From: Actinomycetota bacterium
GTDB lineage: Bacteria > Actinomycetota > Actinomycetes > S36-B12 > UBA5976
Reading direction: 5' to 3'
Assembly: GCA_947373075.1 (NCBI GenBank)
Contig: CANBWF010000031.1
Span: forward strand, 1 to 13,074
Length of the DNA: 13,074 nt
Positions 7,387 to 12,446 of this stretch are shown in pieces. The position numbers were made by a program, and so were the translations under genes. The notes under the pieces are model-generated. The model was not told the origin of the DNA, made no database searches, and saw only the letters and a program-made list of their open reading frames with translations. Position 1 is the stretch's first letter. Each line of letters begins with the position of its first letter.

Positions 7387-8088
7387 TTAAACTAAAGAAT
7401 CTTCAGAGGTATCGGCGTTGCCTGCAACGAAGCGGTAGCCAACATTTCGCACAGTGCCGATTAGCGATTCGTTTTCAACACCAAGTTTTGCGCGCAGGCG
7501 ACGAATGTGCACATCAACAGTGCGAGTGCCACCGAAGTAGTCGTAACCCCAAACTTCTTGCAACAACTGCGAACGTGAGAAAACTCGACCAGGATGCTGA
7601 GCCAAATATTTTAAGAGCTCAAACTCTTTGTAAGTTAAATCAAGAATTCGACCACGCAACTTTGCCGAGTACGCAGTTTCGTCAATTACTAGTTCACCTG
7701 CATGAATTTCTGCTTGAGATGTTTGGGCGTATTCAACAGTCACACGTCCAACTGCTAACCGAATTCTGGTTTCAATTTCCGCTGGTCCAGCGTTATCCAA
7801 AATCACGTCAGCGATTCCCCAGTCAGGAGCGATGGCAGCAAGTCCACCTTCCGTTGCAATAACTATTACTGGGGAAGTGTTTCCAGTAGCTTCCATCAAA
7901 CGACACAAGCTTCGCGCTGCCGGCAGATCGATGCGTGCATCTACAAGAATCACATCGCATGGCGGGGCGGCCAAAAGCGCAGTTGGTTCTGGCGTCATGA
8001 TCTTCACATGATGACTAAGAAGTTCTAGTCCAGGAAGTACCGCAGATGATGGCGTAACTGCTCGAGTCAGTAGCAAAATGCTCGCCAT
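7387..8088 (-). CDS. glnR: GlnR-like OmpR-family transcriptional regulator
   Basis: This 233-residue protein has an N-terminal receiver-like domain (about 1-115) and a C-terminal winged helix (about 128-222). The winged helix shows LTYKEFELLKYLAQHPGRV, then SRSQLLQEVWGYDYFGGTRT, then VDVHIRRLRAKLG and VRNVGYRF, the textbook OmpR/PhoB output domain. The receiver keeps Asp50 (VILVDAR) but lacks the usual N-terminal acidic pair: MASILLLTRA stands where DD/DE would be. That is the pattern of GlnR, an orphan regulator not controlled by phosphorylation, which governs glutamine synthetase, ammonium transport and nitrite genes in actinomycetes. The position directly upstream of mshD supports GlnR over a generic regulator. 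No sensor kinase gene adjoins it. A GAGGT-like ribosome site (GAGGTAGGTG) lies just before ATG 8088. It probably heads a two-gene transcript with mshD. Confidence 0.87.
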   Translation of the reverse strand: MASILLLTRAVTPSSAVLPGLELLSHHVKIMTPEPTALLAAPPCDVILVDARIDLPAARSLCRLMEATGNTSPVIVIATEGGLAAIAPDWGIADVILDNAGPAEIETRIRLAVGRVTVEYAQTSQAEIHAGELVIDETAYSAKLRGRILDLTYKEFELLKYLAQHPGRVFSRSQLLQEVWGYDYFGGTRTVDVHIRRLRAKLGVENESLIGTVRNVGYRFVAGNADTSEDSLV

Positions 8089-8160
8089 AATTCACCTACC
8101 TCGAGATTCTTGAGTAAGGAAAGTTTACCTCGTTAAAAGGCCAAGGGCATATCGGGTAAT
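8089..8160 (-). promoter_or_regulatory. Probable promoter of glnR-mshD
   Basis: This 72-bp gap lies between the start of glnR and the stop of the thioredoxin-like gene, both on the minus strand. TAAACT on the minus strand (8127-8122) fits a TAnnnT -10 element and would give a leader of about 27 nt ending in the GAGGTAGGTG ribosome site. No good -35 is visible. A near-palindrome CTCAAGA-A-TCTCGAG (minus strand, 8114-8100) lies between -10 and start and could be an operator. The reading is tentative. Confidence 0.35.
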
Positions 8161-8577
8161 TCAGTTAGTCGAAAGTGCAGCGATTGTGGCGAGTACTTCT
8201 TGCTTCTTGGGTAGTCCAACTGCTTTACCAATGACGCGACCGCTGCGGTCAACTACCAAAGTTGTAGGCGTGCGGGTGATGTGGAATTTGCGGACAAGAT
8301 CCAAATGCGATTCCGCATCTATTTCGATGTGCCCAATTTCTGGGCTGTCCTTGGTAATCGCGCTCAACATGAGTTTGGTTGCTCGACACGGCTGGCAGAA
8401 TGCGGTGGAAAACTGCACAAAAGTGGCTTTGGCGGCAAGTGGCTGACCTAAATCCTGCGCAGTCAGAAGAACTTCTCTAACTGTTTTGCGAATATGTCCC
8501 GCCCGAAAATGCATAACTATCCCAATAATGCTGGAGATTGCCAATGTTAGAAGCACTAGCTTCAAGCCAGTATTCAT
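8161..8577 (-). CDS. Membrane-anchored thioredoxin-like protein (ThiX type)
   Basis: This 138-residue protein has one N-terminal hydrophobic segment (about residues 5-22, KLVLLTLAISSIIGIV), a probable uncleaved anchor since no lipobox or signal-peptidase site is evident. It is followed by a thioredoxin fold. The redox motif is FCQPCRA with Cys61 and Cys64, and the cis-proline loop is TRTPTTLVVD (Pro104). By topology the domain could face either side: the residues after the anchor are basic (HFRAGHIRK), which would favour the cytoplasm. Mycobacteria carry the related thiX (Rv0816c) in the same block beside DUF4395 and cysA2, so a role in thiol or sulfur redox linked to those genes is likely. 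ATG 8577 is supported by a perfect AAAGGAGG five bases upstream. It is divergent from the sulfur operon, with 275 bp between annotated starts. Confidence 0.88.
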   Translation of the reverse strand: MNTGLKLVLLTLAISSIIGIVMHFRAGHIRKTVREVLLTAQDLGQPLAAKATFVQFSTAFCQPCRATKLMLSAITKDSPEIGHIEIDAESHLDLVRKFHITRTPTTLVVDRSGRVIGKAVGLPKKQEVLATIAALSTN

Positions 8578-8672
8578 AACAACCTCCTTTTATCGATACA
8601 AACGTTGCGCTTGGGTTTCTAGGTTAGCGGTATTCCAAGCGCCCGCTTTCTGCGAATGATTTGCAGTTGCAG

Positions 8673-8716
8673 AATGTGCATTACTCACATTTGGACAGGT
8701 CACTTACAGTAAAACC
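8673..8716 (+). promoter_or_regulatory. Leaderless promoter and possible operator for the sulfur operon
   Basis: TACAGT (8705-8710) is a TAnnnT -10 element ending exactly 6 nt before ATG 8717, so the predicted transcript begins at the start codon of the Cys-rich leader ORF. Just upstream is a perfect 6-bp inverted repeat with a 7-bp centre, AATGTG-N7-CACATT (8673-8691). It overlaps where the -35 would lie and so could be a repressor site. No consensus -35 is present. The start site and operator are inferred. Confidence 0.5.
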
Positions 8717-8797
8717 ATGTCACGTAGCCTTTTTCTAACCAAGCGCCGAGTCGTTGACTTTGGCCGCTTAGGTTCGGCTATGTGTTGTTGCTCTTAA
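8717..8797 (+). CDS. Cysteine-rich leader peptide (poly-Cys attenuator ORF)
   Basis: This is a 26-codon ORF, too short for most gene finders: MSRSLFLTKR, then RVVDFGRLGS, then AMCCCS and TAA. Three consecutive Cys codons (TGT TGT TGC, 8783-8791) lie just before the last codon. It begins with an ATG 6 nt after a TACAGT -10 and has no ribosome site, so it is probably translated from a leaderless mRNA. In mycobacteria, leaderless short ORFs with poly-Cys tracts lie upstream of the same DUF4395/sulfurtransferase/SseC operon and act as cysteine-responsive attenuators: ribosomes stall at the Cys codons when charged tRNA-Cys is scarce and so expose the next gene's ribosome site. The same gene order follows here, with DUF4395 starting 55 nt after the stop. 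The peptide itself probably has no function. Identity rests on sequence pattern and context. Confidence 0.85.
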   Translation: MSRSLFLTKRRVVDFGRLGSAMCCCS

Positions 8798-8852
8798 TTC
8801 TGCAGTCATGATTTATGGCTGCCCGCCAGCCCAATCAAACTAAAGGAATTTC
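8796..8852 (+). promoter_or_regulatory. Attenuator-like RNA region between leader ORF and DUF4395
   Basis: AATTCT (8796-8801, starting within the leader stop codon) can pair with GGAATT (8845-8850), which includes part of the AAAGGA ribosome site (8842-8847) of the next gene. Inside lies a 5-bp hairpin, GGCTG-CCCGC-CAGCC (8817-8831). A ribosome stalled on the Cys codons would cover 8796-8801 and prevent this pairing, freeing the ribosome site. The pairing is short and was found by eye. Confidence 0.4.
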
Positions 8853-9281
8853 ATGAGCAAGCAAATCGATCCACGCGGCCCGCGCTTTGGCGCAGCAATA
8901 ACAACTGTTGTAGTTGCCGCAGCGCTTGTTACCTTGCCGAACACTGCTGCTTATGTGTTGCTTGGATTCCAACTTGTAGCTCATGCACTCGGCGCATTCG
9001 TTGGACTATCTGCACAGCCTTACGGAATTTTGTACCGCAAGTTAGTTCAACCGCGTTTGGGCAAGCCAACGGATCTTGAAGACGAGGCTCCACCAAAGTT
9101 TGCTCAACTAGTTGGGTTTCTTTTCGCGGCGGCTGCACTCATCGCTTTAGCGCTTGATCAAACCGCAGCTGCGCAAATAATTGTGGCGCTTCACTTAGCA
9201 GCATCATTTTTGAATGCAGCGTTCAACTTTTGTCTCGGTTGCCAAATGTATTTAATTGGCAAACGAATTATTTCCAACTAA
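8853..9281 (+). CDS. DUF4395 family membrane protein
   Basis: This 142-residue integral membrane protein begins with IDPRGPRFGAAIT (5-17), the DPR-x-P-R-F motif of DUF4395, and ends with FNFCLGCQMY (124-133), where Cys127 and Cys130 form the family's conserved C-x-x-C. About four hydrophobic segments can be seen (roughly 15-28, 32-53, 85-101 and 107-126), with a charged loop at 61-83. Its biochemical role is unknown. Consistent linkage to thiosulfate sulfurtransferase and thioredoxin-like genes suggests a part in uptake or redox handling of a sulfur compound (inference). It is the first full gene of the operon. ATG 8853 has AAAGGA 5 nt upstream, and expression is probably controlled by the Cys leader peptide. 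The next gene begins 37 nt after its stop. Confidence 0.88.
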   Translation: MSKQIDPRGPRFGAAITTVVVAAALVTLPNTAAYVLLGFQLVAHALGAFVGLSAQPYGILYRKLVQPRLGKPTDLEDEAPPKFAQLVGFLFAAAALIALALDQTAAAQIIVALHLAASFLNAAFNFCLGCQMYLIGKRIISN

Positions 9282-9318
9282 ACCAAAACTCAAAACAAAG
9301 AAACACAAGGAGAAAAAC

Positions 9319-10167
9319 ATGGCACGCAACGAAGTACTCGTTGACACAGAGTGGGCATTAGTTCACATCGATGACCCAAAGATTGTTTTCGTTGAAGTAG
9401 ACGAAGACACTGCAGCTTACGAAGCCAACCACATCCGTGGTGCTGTCGGCTTAAATTGGCGCACTGAACTGCAGGATGGCGTACGTCGCGACATCATTCG
9501 CAAAGAATCAATTGAGGCATTACTTTCGGCCAAGGGCATCGCAAACGATGACACCGTTGTTCTTTACGGTGGCAACAACAACTGGTTCGCTGCATACGCT
9601 TACTGGTACCTAAAGCTTTACGGGCATCAGGATGTACGTCTTCTTGATGGCGGACGTAAGAAGTGGGAACTTGATGGTCTAGAGCTTGTTAGCGATCCAA
9701 CAGTGCGCCCAGCAACAACTTACGTTGCAACCGAACAGGATCGTTCACTTCGCTCATTCCGCGACGATGTATTAAACGCCATTGGCACCAAGAACCTCGT
9801 CGACGTTCGCTCACCGGACGAGTACGCAGGTCGCTTACTTGCGCCAGCACACTTGCCCCAAGAAACTTCACAGGTGGCAGGTCACGTACCAACAGCTGTG
9901 AACATCCCTTGGAGCAAAGCAGCAAACGACGATGGCACCTTCAAGTCGGACGATGAGCTAAAGGCACTTTATGAAGGCGCTGGCGTTGACCTAGGCAAGG
10001 ACACAATCGCTTACTGCCGTATTGGCGAGCGCTCGTCACACACTTGGTTTGTACTTCGCGAACTGCTTGGCATCCAGAATGTAACCAACTACGACGGTTC
10101 ATGGACTGAATACGGCTCACTAGTCGATGTCCCTGTAGCTGTTGGTGATGCACCAGGCCAGGCATGA
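9319..10167 (+). CDS. sseA: Thiosulfate / 3-mercaptopyruvate sulfurtransferase (two-domain rhodanese)
   Basis: This 282-residue tandem rhodanese transfers sulfane sulfur via a persulfide on the active cysteine. The inactive N-terminal domain (about 1-125) has HIRGAVGLNW (38-47) and LYGGNNNWFAAYAYWYLKLY (82-101), and ends with LLDGGRKKW. The catalytic C-terminal domain has LVDVRSPDEYAGR (160-172), GHVPTAVNIPW (188-198) and the active loop YCRIGERSSHTWF (232-244) with Cys233, the only cysteine in the protein. CRIGERS matches mycobacterial CysA2 (Rv0815c), which is classed as a thiosulfate sulfurtransferase, and the donor cannot be settled from the motif. ATG 9319 is chosen because AAGGAG sits 6 nt upstream. 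An earlier in-frame start at 9256 would add 21 lysine-rich residues overlapping the DUF4395 gene. The stop overlaps the sseC start as ATGA. Confidence 0.94.
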   Translation: MARNEVLVDTEWALVHIDDPKIVFVEVDEDTAAYEANHIRGAVGLNWRTELQDGVRRDIIRKESIEALLSAKGIANDDTVVLYGGNNNWFAAYAYWYLKLYGHQDVRLLDGGRKKWELDGLELVSDPTVRPATTYVATEQDRSLRSFRDDVLNAIGTKNLVDVRSPDEYAGRLLAPAHLPQETSQVAGHVPTAVNIPWSKAANDDGTFKSDDELKALYEGAGVDLGKDTIAYCRIGERSSHTWFVLRELLGIQNVTNYDGSWTEYGSLVDVPVAVGDAPGQA

Positions 10168-10463
10168 GTTCGTGCGGCGCTGTAGTCGGCGGCGTATCTC
10201 TCGACCATGTGGATGTAACAAAGCAAGCCGTAATTCAGGGCGTAATTAGCAACTCAGCTGGTCCAGTAGCCACTGGTTATGCGCGTCTGAATGACGCTAA
10301 CGGTGACTTTGTTGCAGAAGTTCCATTGTCGACTCGCGGTGAATTCCGATTCTTCGCGGCTCCTGGATCATGGACCGTTGTGGCCCTGATTCCGGGGGGA
10401 ACCTCCCGAACCGATGTAACTGCCGAACTCGGCCAGATTGCCGATTTGGACATCACGCTTTAG
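10164..10463 (+). CDS. sseC: DUF1416 protein, SseC family
   Basis: This small 99-residue cytosolic protein of the DUF1416/SseC family is always found next to CysA2/SseA-type sulfurtransferases in Actinobacteria (Rv0814c in M. tuberculosis). It begins MSSCGAVVGGVSL with a single cysteine (Cys4), followed by a carboxypeptidase-regulatory/transthyretin-like beta domain: VIQGVISNSAGPVATGYARL, then LSTRGEFRFFAAPGSWTVVAL. The biochemical function is not established; a partner or sulfur-acceptor role for the sulfurtransferase is suggested by linkage, and Cys4 would be the obvious site (inference). The start overlaps the sseA stop (ATGA) and no strong SD precedes it, so translation is probably coupled. 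It is the last gene of the operon; a long hairpin follows 2 nt after its stop. Confidence 0.9.
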   Translation: MSSCGAVVGGVSLDHVDVTKQAVIQGVISNSAGPVATGYARLNDANGDFVAEVPLSTRGEFRFFAAPGSWTVVALIPGGTSRTDVTAELGQIADLDITL

Positions 10464-10465
10464 TT

Positions 10466-10515
10466 AATAGCCATAAATGCGCCCATGAAGGATACTTTGT
10501 GGGCGCATTGCTATT
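10466..10515 (+). terminator. Hairpin terminator after sseC
   Basis: AATGCGCCCA (10476-10485) pairs perfectly with TGGGCGCATT (10500-10509) around a 14-nt loop. The stem is extended outward by AATAGC (10466-10471) with GCTATT (10510-10515), across a 4-nt bulge. The hairpin starts 2 nt after the sseC stop. The T-run is poor, as is common in Actinobacteria. It separates the sulfur operon from purA. Confidence 0.65.
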
Positions 10516-10579
10516 TGTCCACTAATCTTGAGTAGTTGCTTCACCGCAAATCCACCTTAAATACAGTCAAGGAGAATCC

Positions 10580-11866
10580 ATGCCAGCCATCGTGCTCGTT
10601 GGTGCCCAATGGGGCGATGAAGGCAAAGGTAAAGCCACCGACCTTTTGGGCGGTCGGGTTGACTATGTAGTTCGTTATCAAGGTGGCAACAACGCTGGCC
10701 ACACAGTGGTTATTGGCGACAAGAAGTTTGCATTGCACCTACTGCCAAGTGGCATCCTGACTCCAGAAGTTGTGCCAGTTATTGGCAATGGCGTGGTAAT
10801 TGACGCCGGGGTTTTGTTCCAAGAGATTGATGGGCTTGAAGCTCAAGGCGTGGACACATCTCGACTAGTAATTAGTGCGAACGCACATTTAATTACTTCG
10901 TACCACGTGACCCTGGATAAAGTGACTGAACGGTTCTTAGGCAAGTCAAAAATCGGCACTACAGGACGCGGAATTGGTCCAACATATGCTGACAAGATTT
11001 CCCGTCTAGGTTTGCGTGTTCAAGATCTATTTGATGAGAAGATTTTGCGCGAGAAAATCGAAGGCTCACTCATGAGCAAAAACCAAGTCCTTGTGAAGGT
11101 GTTCAACCGCAGGGCAATTTCTGTTGATGAAGTAGCTGAAGAATTACTCGGTTATGCCGAACGTCTGCGTCCGTATGTTGCTGACACCGCACTGCTACTT
11201 AATAACGCACTGGATCAGAACAAAGTTGTTTTGCTTGAAGGCGGCCAAGGCACACTGCTTGATGTTGATCATGGTACCTACCCATTCGTTACTTCAAGTA
11301 ACCCAACTTCGGGTGGTGCTTGTGCTGGTTCCGGAATTGGTCCAACAAAAATTAGTGGCGTAATCGGAATCTTGAAGGCTTACACAACTCGTGTTGGTTC
11401 AGGCCCATTCCCAACTGAGCTTTTGGATGAAGATGGCGAACGCCTTCGCACAATCGGTGGCGAACGCGGTGTTACCACAGGTCGCGCACGTCGTTGTGGT
11501 TGGTTCGATGCTCCGATTGCTCGTTACGCAACCCGCATTAATGGCCTAACCGATATCTTCCTAACCAAACTCGACGTTCTAACTGGCTTTGACCAGATTC
11601 CTGTTTGTGTGGCATACGACATTGATGGCACTCGTAGTGAAGAACTTCCAATGACTCAGACCGAGTTCCATCACGCTAAACCGATTTACGAAATGATGCC
11701 AGGCTGGACCGAAGACATCAGCGGTGCGCAGACGCTTGAAGACTTGCCGGCTAATGCACGTAACTACGTGAAATTCTTAGAAGACATTAGCGGCACGCAG
11801 ATAAGTGCCATTGGTGTTGGTCAAGATCGTAATGCCACAATTGCACTGCACGATTTAATTCGTTAA
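10580..11866 (+). CDS. purA: Adenylosuccinate synthetase
   Basis: PurA joins IMP and aspartate using GTP to form adenylosuccinate, the first committed step to AMP. The 428-residue protein matches the family length (about 425-435). Key segments include the GTP-binding loop GAQWGDEGKGKATDLL (8-23) with catalytic Asp13, and QGGNNAGHTVV (34-44) with catalytic His41. Others are GTTGRGIGPTYADK for IMP binding, the SSNPTSGGACAGSGIGP segment and TTGRARRCGWFD. All expected active-site residues appear intact. ATG 10580 has AAGGAG a few bases upstream. It is probably monocistronic: a hairpin precedes it and another follows, and the next gene on this strand is clpC, 580 bp away. TAATCT (10523-10528) could be its -10 element, giving a leader of about 45 nt. 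Confidence 0.97.
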   Translation: MPAIVLVGAQWGDEGKGKATDLLGGRVDYVVRYQGGNNAGHTVVIGDKKFALHLLPSGILTPEVVPVIGNGVVIDAGVLFQEIDGLEAQGVDTSRLVISANAHLITSYHVTLDKVTERFLGKSKIGTTGRGIGPTYADKISRLGLRVQDLFDEKILREKIEGSLMSKNQVLVKVFNRRAISVDEVAEELLGYAERLRPYVADTALLLNNALDQNKVVLLEGGQGTLLDVDHGTYPFVTSSNPTSGGACAGSGIGPTKISGVIGILKAYTTRVGSGPFPTELLDEDGERLRTIGGERGVTTGRARRCGWFDAPIARYATRINGLTDIFLTKLDVLTGFDQIPVCVAYDIDGTRSEELPMTQTEFHHAKPIYEMMPGWTEDISGAQTLEDLPANARNYVKFLEDISGTQISAIGVGQDRNATIALHDLIR

Positions 11867-11896
11867 TTAATTAAGTACCATCGCCCAGACATCACA

Positions 11897-11930
11897 CAGG
11901 GGCGAATCGCGACTAACTGATCCGCCCCTG
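11897..11930. terminator. Bidirectional hairpin between purA and the tRNA
   Basis: CAGGGGCG (11897-11904) and CGCCCCTG (11923-11930) form a perfect 8-bp GC-rich stem with an 18-nt loop. It lies 30 bp after the purA stop on one strand and about 9 bp after the tRNA 3' end on the other, so it could end both transcripts. There is no strong T-run on either side. Confidence 0.5.
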
Positions 11931-11939
11931 ATGGTTGGG

Positions 11940-12012
11940 TGCCCCCGACGAGATTCGAACTCGTAATCTCTCCATAGTCACTGAAGCGCTCTATCCGTTG
12001 AGCTACGAAGGC
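11940..12012 (-). tRNA. tRNA (anticodon reads GAC; Arg-like body; identity uncertain)
   Basis: The minus strand folds as a 73-nt tRNA. The acceptor stem is GCCUUCG/CGGGGGC, the D arm GCUC-AACGGAUA-GAGC, the anticodon stem CUUCA/UGGAG, the variable loop AGAUU, the T arm ACGAG-UUCGAAU-CUCGU and the discriminator A; CCA is not encoded (CCC follows). The D loop with AACGGAUA and the acceptor/T arm recall actinobacterial tRNA-Arg. The 7-nt anticodon loop, however, is GUGACUA, placing GAC (Val) at 34-36 with unusual G32 and U37. The sequence around the gene extends the acceptor stem by 7 more base pairs. A good promoter lies upstream, so it is probably transcribed. It could be an unusual tRNA-Val, a diverged tRNA-Arg copy or a tRNA pseudogene. 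Confidence 0.65.
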
Positions 12013-12044
12013 ACCCAACAAAATTTCTATCTGGAAAACCCAAA

Positions 12045-12073
12045 AATCTAGAATGAAAGAGTGCAGATGTTAA
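12045..12073 (-). promoter_or_regulatory. Promoter of the tRNA gene
   Basis: On the minus strand TTAACA (12073-12068) and TAGATT (12050-12045) are separated by exactly 17 nt, a good sigma-70-type promoter. It would start transcription near 12038, about 26 nt before the tRNA. Confidence 0.6.
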
Positions 12074-12119
12074 TAAGTTGCAGGTGTGTATTGACAGCAA
12101 ACTTGATTGACTAGAAACT

Positions 12120-12190
12120 GGTATCACGTAGTCACTGGAGTGTTTCTATCCACTGAAAAGGCCAACAGATATCTGTTGGTCTTTTCTATT
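12120..12190 (+). ncRNA. Candidate structured small RNA in the tRNA-clpC gap
   Basis: A perfect -35 hexamer TTGACA (12091-12096) is followed at suboptimal spacing by TAGAAA (12112-12117). Then comes a hairpin TCACTGGA/TCCACTGA (12132-12139/12149-12156, one mismatch), and then a terminator-like hairpin (12155-12186) followed by a pyrimidine-rich tract. This looks like a short, non-coding transcription unit. No protein reading frame here resembles anything known. No known RNA family was recognised, and the exact ends are guesses. Confidence 0.25.
12155..12186. terminator. 32-bp near-perfect palindrome, terminator-like
   Basis: GAAAAG (12155-12160) pairs with CTTTTC (12181-12186), G12161 with T12180 as a wobble, and CCAACAGAT (12162-12170) with ATCTGTTGG (12171-12179). 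Flanking A-rich and T-rich arms make it suitable as a terminator in both directions. As DNA it is also a nearly perfect palindrome that could bind a dimeric protein. Confidence 0.5.
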
Positions 12191-12245
12191 GACACGACCA
12201 GCCTTAGAAAGCAAACTAATCTCATAGTCAAGAGGTGTTCTTTCC

Positions 12246-12286
12246 AACTGAATCGCCCTCGGGAAACCGGGGGCGATTCAGTTTTT
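12246..12286 (+). terminator. Strong intrinsic terminator
   Basis: This is a 17-bp stem (arms 12246-12262 and 12267-12283, one T-G wobble) with a GAAA tetraloop, followed by a run of T to 12286. It is the most classical intrinsic terminator in the window. No annotated gene on the plus strand ends just before it: purA stops 380 bp upstream and has its own hairpin. It therefore probably ends a short RNA, or insulates clpC. Confidence 0.75.
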
Positions 12287-12298
12287 CGCCGCTATTAC

Positions 12299-12316
12299 TG
12301 TTCGCCTCTAGCGGAC
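12299..12316. promoter_or_regulatory. ClgR-like operator upstream of clpC
   Basis: TGTTCGCCTCTAGCGGAC matches the actinobacterial ClgR box WNNWCGCYNANRGCGWWS at all but two positions (C for the central A, G for the first W after GCG). ClgR activates clpC and the clpP genes in Streptomyces, Corynebacterium and Mycobacterium, so the site fits its location about 130 bp before clpC. It was identified by eye only. Confidence 0.45.
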
Positions 12317-12408
12317 ACATTCACGATAAAACCCCAAAATTGTGGGAACACTATTGCTAGGCATTCGCAAGATGCTCCAGAGCGCAGGTGAGAGTCACTG
12401 ATGCGGTC

Positions 12409-12446
12409 TAACATTAAGACAAGAGTTGTAGCAGGAGGAGTTGCCC
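12409..12446 (+). promoter_or_regulatory. clpC -10 element and ribosome binding site
   Basis: TAACAT (12409-12414) fits the TAnnnT -10 pattern and would give a leader of about 26 nt. AGGAGGAG (12433-12440) is a strong ribosome site 6 nt before ATG 12447. No recognisable -35 is present, consistent with activator dependence. Confidence 0.5.

Noticed and set aside
7347..7862. 171-codon open frame on the plus strand opposite mshD/glnR
   Set aside because: The translation is low-complexity, rich in Gln, Arg and Leu, without any known motif, and lies antisense to well-supported genes.
8109..8115. CTTGAGT, half of the HspR (HAIR) operator, here and at 10527-10533
   Set aside because: The second half (ACTCAAG at 7 bp) is missing in both places, so these are probably chance matches.
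9256..9318. Earlier in-frame start for the sulfurtransferase gene
   Set aside because: It adds a lysine-rich extension overlapping the DUF4395 gene, while ATG 9319 has AAGGAG at ideal spacing and fits the family N-terminus.
11940..12012. Selenocysteine tRNA reading of the odd tRNA (a CUUCAGU loop with UCA)
   Set aside because: That register leaves no anticodon stem, and the gene lacks the long variable arm and longer acceptor/T domain of tRNA-Sec.
12107..12391. 94-codon open frame in the tRNA-clpC gap
   Set aside because: It runs through two hairpin terminators and the ClgR-like box, has no ribosome site and no recognisable protein features.
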